DNA of 64,000 nt from Otis tarda. Its lineage: Eukaryota > Chordata > Aves > Otidiformes > Otididae. A program made the translations under genes and the position numbers. The DNA is taken from the NCBI GenBank assembly GCA_026413225.1, contig CM048555.1, forward strand, positions 79,615,785 through 79,679,784, read 5' to 3'. This document shows, piece after piece, positions 58,507-64,000 of this stretch (position 1 is the stretch's first letter; each line of letters opens with the position of its first letter). The notes below the pieces were generated by a model that worked only from the letters and a program-made list of their open reading frames with translations, ran no database searches and was not told the DNA's origin.

Positions 58507-58750
58507 AATTTTGAAATAGAGGGAGACAGATTGATATTAGATATTGGGAAAAATTTTTGTACGCTGAGGGTGGTGGAACACTGGAACAAGTTGCCCAGAG
58601 AGGTGGTGGATGCCCCATCCCTGGAAACGTTCCAGGCCAGGTTGGCCGGGGCTCTGAGCAACCTGATCTGGTTGGAGATGTCCCTTTGGACACCTGGTTG
58701 GAGATGGCCTTTGAAGATCCCTTCCAACCCAAACCGTTCTGTGATTCTAC
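58507..58750 (+). mobile_element. CR1 LINE, 3' 245 bp, partly diverged
   Basis: From TTTTGAAATAGAGGGAGAC to CCGTTCTGTGATTCTAC. The usual CTGCTCCTGGCAGGGGGG block is replaced by TTGGACACCTGG. Confidence 0.93.
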
Positions 58751-60098
58751 AATATTTCTTCACAGCTCCAGGAGGTCTTTCTCTCCCCACTTGCCTTCTC
58801 GGAACTTCTCCGTCCTGCGTGGAAGTGGGGATCTCCCTCTGAGCACAGTTTTTACCCTTTTCCAGCCCAGAAGTTCTTCTGCGTTTTTGAGGTCAGCTAT
58901 ACGATATCCGTAACATCTTGGCTCTTGAATTCTGGTTTCTTGTTCTCAGTTTTTGCCGGCGCTTTGGTGTTTGAAAGGACGGCAGTTTCCTGACTGAATT
59001 CAGCCAGAATAAACAGAATCGAGAGAGAGCGTCCAGTTTATTGCGTGTATCGCCAACGTTAGAGAAACAGCGGTTCAGATCAGGGAAAACGTCCCTGAAA
59101 ATCATTGTCTCATTTATTAGAAGGAAAATAAGAGAAACAATCAAGTACCAGAGATAGAGATGGGATTGTCTTAATTTGGTTTTGTGATGGCGTTGTGGGA
59201 ACGCAAGTTGGAAACGCTGGAAGCTTTGCTGTTGGTTTGCATCTACGCGGAGTCAAACCCCGTGCGTACGCGCGCGCCTACATTATTATTTCGCCACCGG
59301 TGAAAGTTTCTGTAGCGAAACCTTCATTTGGTAAGGAAAATAGGGATCGATTAGGGTCAAACAATTTGGGATTTTTAATGCTGCAGGCCAGTAGTGGAAC
59401 TAGAAAGAGAAAATTAATCTCTTTTTTTTCCCAGGAGACTCTCTTACCTGGAACATGTTCCTTCCCTAAGAGGTAGGTAGATGGATTTCTTTGGTTTTCC
59501 TTAGGATTGTGAAAAGTCCAGGATTTTTGGAGGAGCAGCCACATGTCTCAAGAGTTCGATTTAGATGGCTCATTGCTTGTTAATGCCTGCTGCAGCTGAT
59601 GCTCCTGGTAGGCTGGACCCATCAACCACAGGGTCTTCTGACGCTGTCCTGGAGCCTGAAGGATAAGTTCCACGGCTCACGGGTCTCCATCAGACGTGGT
59701 GGTGAGACTGTGCCTTGACCCCGCTGCCTCCTGCTGCCAAGCCTGGAAAAAATAATCTCACACAGCAAGTGCCTGGCCATCATGTGATCTGCAGAAACAG
59801 GTTTCACTTCCTTAGTGCCTGGTGCAACAAAGAGCGTGATCTAGGGGGAGGAAAAACCACATTTAGCCCTGCCAGAGAAACCTCTTCCATGCAGATCAGC
59901 TGTTTCATCCGTCACGCTCGTGCCTCCTGCACACCCTCGCTCCATGAGTTTGTCCAGGCAGGAGCCTCCAAGTTGGCTTTCCATGGGTAGGAGCTCCTTC
60001 TGGTGACGAGCAGAGGGCATCCCAGCCCGGCGGGTGCGATGCTGAGAGCTGCACTGGCTGCCTAACGCCGTATCTGGTCCAGCACTTGACGCAGAGTA
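58751..60098. other. Non-repeat spacer
   Basis: No supported gene or repeat. Confidence 0.45.
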
Positions 60099-60172
60099 TG
60101 AGAATCACAGAATGGTTTGGGTTGGAAGGGACCTTTGAAGGTCATCTAGTCATCTAGTCCAGCCTCTCCTGG
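60099..60172 (-). mobile_element. CR1 3' terminal fragment, 74 bp
   Basis: TGAGAATCACAGAATGG... with a local duplication of GTCATCTA. Confidence 0.9.
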
Positions 60173-61425
60173 GTGGAGGCGTGCTTGCGCTTAGGTGAAG
60201 GACCTGAGCAAATTTGAACTGAAAACATGTGGTTTTAAATAAAAAAAAAACCAAACCCAACCATTCAAAACAGCATTTTGTATTTTTACACAAAGAATGT
60301 GGTGTTATGAAGAGGACTTCCAGAGAACCAAATGACTTCCTTCACTGCTGGAGCAGGGTCTCCACCAACGAAGCAAACCTGAAAGCCCTGAAGAAAGCCA
60401 AGCCCTCTTGCGTTCGGTTCCCTGAAAGCTGCAGGAGATCACTGTGATGGATTAAAGCAAAGCCCCACAGCTGCACGCAACATCTGGCGCCACAGCTCGC
60501 TCAAAGCTTTTCCATCCATGAGGAGGTCTCGTCCAGGACTTTTTGCTCCAGTTTCCATCTCCAGTATGTCCAAACGTTACAAAATTCCCATGGTAGGACT
60601 CCTCGGGTGACATCACAAGGATCCTGCTGCCGGCATGATGAGTGCTGCAGGTTTTCTCCTGTATCATCCCAACAGCAACATCAAAAATTTCAGGAAAAAG
60701 GTCAGATCTGAGGTCCAAGTCAACTATTTGGGGTTATTTGGGTGCTGTGGACCAGGAGGCGGTTCCTCCAGGGCTGCATCTCCAGAACCTTCCCCTGTAG
60801 TTCCTTCGTAACGTACTAGCACCCTTGACGAGATGCTTAATGCTTTCAAACCTGACGCAGGTGAAGATTTTGTGCCGTAATTCTCCTGATCCTTAGGTCT
60901 GCCGAGTCTCCGTGGGCTTCAGTGGTGTTTGGGAGATGTGTGCATCAAAACTCTGAATTTCATCCAGCCTCAAAGCTACGACAGAGGTGAAACCCTTCCG
61001 TGACCGCACTGAAGTGGTGCAGCACCAGTGCCAGAAGTGAAACCCCTTTTTCCTTCACTCTCTGCTGCCGTGGCTTCATTTCCCCCACGCCGTTCGGCTT
61101 CCTCTTGTGTCGAAAGCCTTATTCCGCGCCGTCGTCGTCCGCTGAGGGTTTATTTGACGTCCAACTGGAGCAGGACCGGGTCGGGGTGCCGCAGAGGTGC
61201 GTAACGAGGCGTCCTGATAATGGGTAAAGCCATAAAGGAGCCGTTGCTTCTTGAGCAGCATGACTTGCTGTAGCTCTGAACTTGTGACCCGGAGGAGAAA
61301 AGCAAAACATCCCTGGAGTGAAGAACATCCTATCGCTGGCCAACGCTATAACCGTTTTTAGAAATCTCGCTGGAGCTTGTTTTTTGGGTTGTTCCCTGAA
61401 AAGTCGCTCGGTTTCCCTGCCCTAG
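60173..61425. other. Non-repeat spacer
   Basis: No supported gene. A short frame at 60309-60447 (KALKKAKPSCVRF) is not recognised. Confidence 0.4.
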
Positions 61426-61583
61426 ATCCGCCGCCCGCGTGCACGGAAGTTACAACCGAAACCGCTGCTTGGCTGCCGTCGTGCAAGCTGCATCACGTGG
61501 ATCTGCCCTACAACCAGCTCCTGGTCGCCTTCAAGCGGATAAAGCTCCGCCTGGGGACTCGGCAGTCTTTGGGCTGGGGTTTG
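61426..61583 (+). other. Exon-like segment, 158 nt, strong coding-like codon use
   Basis: The acceptor GGTTTCCCTGCCCTAG and the donor TTTG|GTAAAA bracket 158 nt. The open frame uses CTG, GTG, CTC, AAG and CAG codons throughout (KLHHVDLPYNQLLVAFKRIK), unlike the surrounding DNA. It enters needing one base and leaves in phase 0. The entry phase matches the exon-like segment at 46916-47104. The donor is weak and the family is unrecognised. Confidence 0.35.
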
Positions 61584-61789
61584 GTAAAATGATGGGGAGG
61601 GAAACCCAACGTGTGCGTCACTGAAACCTCTCCTGGCAGGAGCGAGGAGGTTTCCGTCGTGGTGAATCGCATGGGTGAGCGGAGCAGGTGGTGGCGAGGC
61701 GGCACGTGGCTGCGTTTGCTGTGTTGTGATGGCGTGTGGATCAGGAGTAGCCCATGGAGCCCCCTGGTCAGCTGTAGAAATTCTTGAAT

Positions 61790-62334
61790 TCATAGAATCA
61801 TAGAATCACAGAATGGTTTGGGTTGGAAGGGACCTTCAAAGCCCACCCAGTCCAATCCCTCTGCAAGGAGCAGGGACATCCCCAACCAGATCAGGTTGCT
61901 CGGAGCCCCGGCCAACCTGGCCTGGAATGTTTCCAGGGATGGGGCATCCACCGCCTCTCTGGGCAACCTGGGCCAGTGTTCCACCACCTTCAGTGTAAAA
62001 AAAAAATTCCTAATATCTAATCTGAATCTACCTCCCTCCATCTTAAAACGATCACCCCTTGTCCTGTCACACCAGGCCCTACTGAACAGTCTCTCCCCAT
62101 CTTTCCTGCAGCCCCCTTTAGGCACTGGGAGCCGCTCTCAGGTCTCCCCAGAGCCTCCTCTTCTCCAGGCTGAACAGCCCCAGCTCTCTCAGCCTGGCCT
62201 CACAGCAGAGCTGCTCCAGCCCTCTCATCATCTTTGTGGCCTCCTCTGGACCCTCTCCAACAGCTCCATGTCCTTCTGATGTCGGAGGCTCCAGATCTGG
62301 ACGCAGTACTGCAGGTGGGGTCTCACCAGAACGG
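61790..62334 (-). mobile_element. CR1 LINE, 3' 545 bp
   Basis: Starts TCATAGAATCATAGAATCAC and extends through the 3' UTR and ORF2 end to about GGTGGGGTCTCACCAG. Confidence 0.95.
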
Positions 62335-63069
62335 CGTAATTCAAGATCTGGCAAGCCAACAGCACGATGGGGTTGTGGGATTTTTTTCCCGAAACATTTG
62401 GGGAAGCTTGAAGGCTGCACTCCTTGACTCCCAGAACGTGCAGGGTATGGCCGAGCCTCCTGTAAAACCCGTTGTGTATCCCCACAGCCCATCTGTGCCG
62501 TGCCGTCTGTGTCCCCATTGCGCTGCTGAAAGTCCCGTGTCTCCTTACCCCTTCCGAGCTGCTCCTAGCAAACCCGGGCTGCGCGGAGGACGACAGAGTG
62601 GTGCGAATAGGGTTGGTTTTTTTTCCCCCTCCTTCGTACGTATGTTTATTCATTAAGGAAGTCAAAAGAGGAAGAGGAATAAAAAGGGTGCGAATGTTTT
62701 ACTGGGTTAGAAATGAGACCTCAGCGACGGGGCTGCGCGTTGCCCTGCCTACGGTGCGTTCGGCAGCTCCGGCGTCCCTGGCGCGGGGCTCAAAAAGACT
62801 GATGGGCCCTCCCGAGCTGCGTTCAGGTAGGGTCACGGCTTCTTTGCGTACCTACTTCTGTCCCCGTCAGCCCGCATGCCGATATTTGACTATCAAATCA
62901 CCACTGGTGAACGTCTCTCACGTATAGTTGTGCTGGCTTCCTGAGACGTGGCTCTTGGGGTTGTGGCCACCTCTGCACGCCTGGGTTTCTTTTTTTTTCC
63001 CCACCCACGTTACTTCAATTTGTGGAGGATGCCTCTTTTCTTTGCCCTGTCTCCTTGCATCTCCTTCCA
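62335..63069. other. Non-repeat spacer
   Basis: No supported gene. Confidence 0.45.
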
Positions 63070-63523
63070 GAGAAGGGCAGCAAAGCTGGTGAGGGGTCTG
63101 GAGCACCAGTCTGTGAGGAGCGGCTGAGGGAACTGGGTTTGTTCAGTCTGGAGAAGAGGAGGCTGAGGGGAGCCCTCATTGCTCTCTACAACTGCCTGAA
63201 AGGAGGCTGTGGGGAGATGGGTGTTGGTCTCTTCTCCCAAATAATTTGTGATAGGACAAGATGACATGGTCTCAAGTTGTGGCAGGGGAGATTTAGGTTG
63301 GATATCAGGAAAAATTTCTTTACTCAAAGAGTGGTCAGGCACTGGAACAGGCTGCCCAGGGCAGTGGTGGAGTCACCATCCCTGGAGGTGTTCAAAGAAC
63401 GTGTAGACGTGGTGCTTCAGGACATGGTTTAGTGGTCATGGTGGTGTTGGGTTGATGGTTGGACTTGATGATCTTGGAGGTCTTTTCCAACCTTAAAGCT
63501 TCTATGATTCTATGATTCTGTTA
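63070..63523 (+). mobile_element. Older CR1 subfamily, 3' 450 bp
   Basis: From GGGCAGCAAAGCTGGTGAGG through GGAGAAGAGGAGGCTGAGGG to the terminal CTATGATTCTATGATTCTG, with two intact octamers. It differs from the other copies by many substitutions and represents a distinct CR1 subfamily. Confidence 0.93.
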
Positions 63524-64000
63524 TCTTCCAGTATCCTTAAGAAACACCAAGACCTAAATTTCACAAGCAGTAGGAGAAAATTGCTGGGTGCTCCTGGACG
63601 TGCTGCTGCGCCGGGATTCAGGCATCAGCCCCGCGGCCCATCCACGGGAGCGGAGCCGGAGGCAAGGTCGGAAAACGCGAGGGAACGATTTCTAGCTGCG
63701 CACGCAGGTACAACGAGGAAAGGAAAGCAGAAAGATCTGCCAAGGGAAATGTTCTTGTTACGCACGGCGTGTTTTCTTCATGCATTTGTTCCTCCCCCTC
63801 CTCGTTCGGGACGCGTAATTGGGTTCGGAAGGTTTGAACCCCTCCCGTTTAGCTCTGGGTGTGTTGTTGCTGTCGGCTCTTGTCGGGTGTGTGGTGAAAC
63901 CATTCGAACGAAACCCTTCCAATGTAAGTTGTGCGTGGTACGCCGGGTTCATGCGGTCAACCAGCATTCGGTGTCTGCCCTGCGGTGGAATAGGTCCGCG
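63524..64000. other. Right edge, non-repeat sequence
   Basis: GC-richer, with no recognised gene. Confidence 0.45.

Noticed and set aside
31471-62020. Many ORFs with similar peptides (e.g. containing ECFQGWGIH or NVSRDGAST)
   Set aside because: All are shadow frames of CR1 3' UTR copies, not a protein family.
16885-64000. AP5S1, CDC25B and other human 20p13 neighbours
   Set aside because: I looked for their characteristic peptides by eye in both strands and found none; the synteny seen is limited to MAVS-PANK2.

Overview
The window is vertebrate nuclear DNA, almost certainly from a bird. It carries about two dozen 5'-truncated CR1 LINE copies whose 3' ends finish in ATTCTRTG-type octamers and lack poly(A) tails. 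It has CpG-island promoters, intron-split genes, GC-rich minisatellites, and no prokaryotic, viral or CRISPR architecture. The species cannot be fixed from the sequence.

Layout. 1-5.6 kb is intron 1 of PANK2 (minus strand), and its first coding exon lies at 5615-5873 under a CpG island. 6.5-9.9 kb is intergenic, starting with a small GC-rich minisatellite. 10.67-14.47 kb is a complete MAVS gene on the minus strand. Six coding exons join in phase to give a predicted 581-aa protein with an N-terminal CARD, TRAF-binding motifs and a C-terminal transmembrane anchor. MAVS upstream of PANK2 on the same strand matches the arrangement known from human 20p13. 15.0-15.9 kb is a CpG island that would drive MAVS leftward and has a strong splice donor facing right (15717/15718), so it may be bidirectional. 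A minisatellite of about 28 units (15.94-16.88 kb) follows directly.

From 16.9 to 64 kb I recognise no gene. 16.9-28.5 kb is free of recognisable CR1 and holds an unexplained 228-codon minus-strand ORF and a few exon-like segments. 28.5-63.5 kb is densely sown with CR1 fragments in both orientations, with further exon-like segments on the plus strand (43.4, 46.9-47.1 and 61.4-61.6 kb). These could belong to a divergent transcript or be chance.

Functionally, MAVS is the mitochondrial adaptor of RIG-I-like receptor antiviral signalling and PANK2 is pantothenate kinase, the first step of coenzyme A synthesis. They are syntenic neighbours, not a known pathway pair. I see no convincing new multi-gene system. 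The best leads are a diverged IRF-docking motif in MAVS, a second hydrophobic terminal exon candidate beside MAVS, a perfect palindromic octamer upstream of PANK2, the unexplained 25-26 kb ORF, and a CR1 copy with a twin-priming inversion signature.
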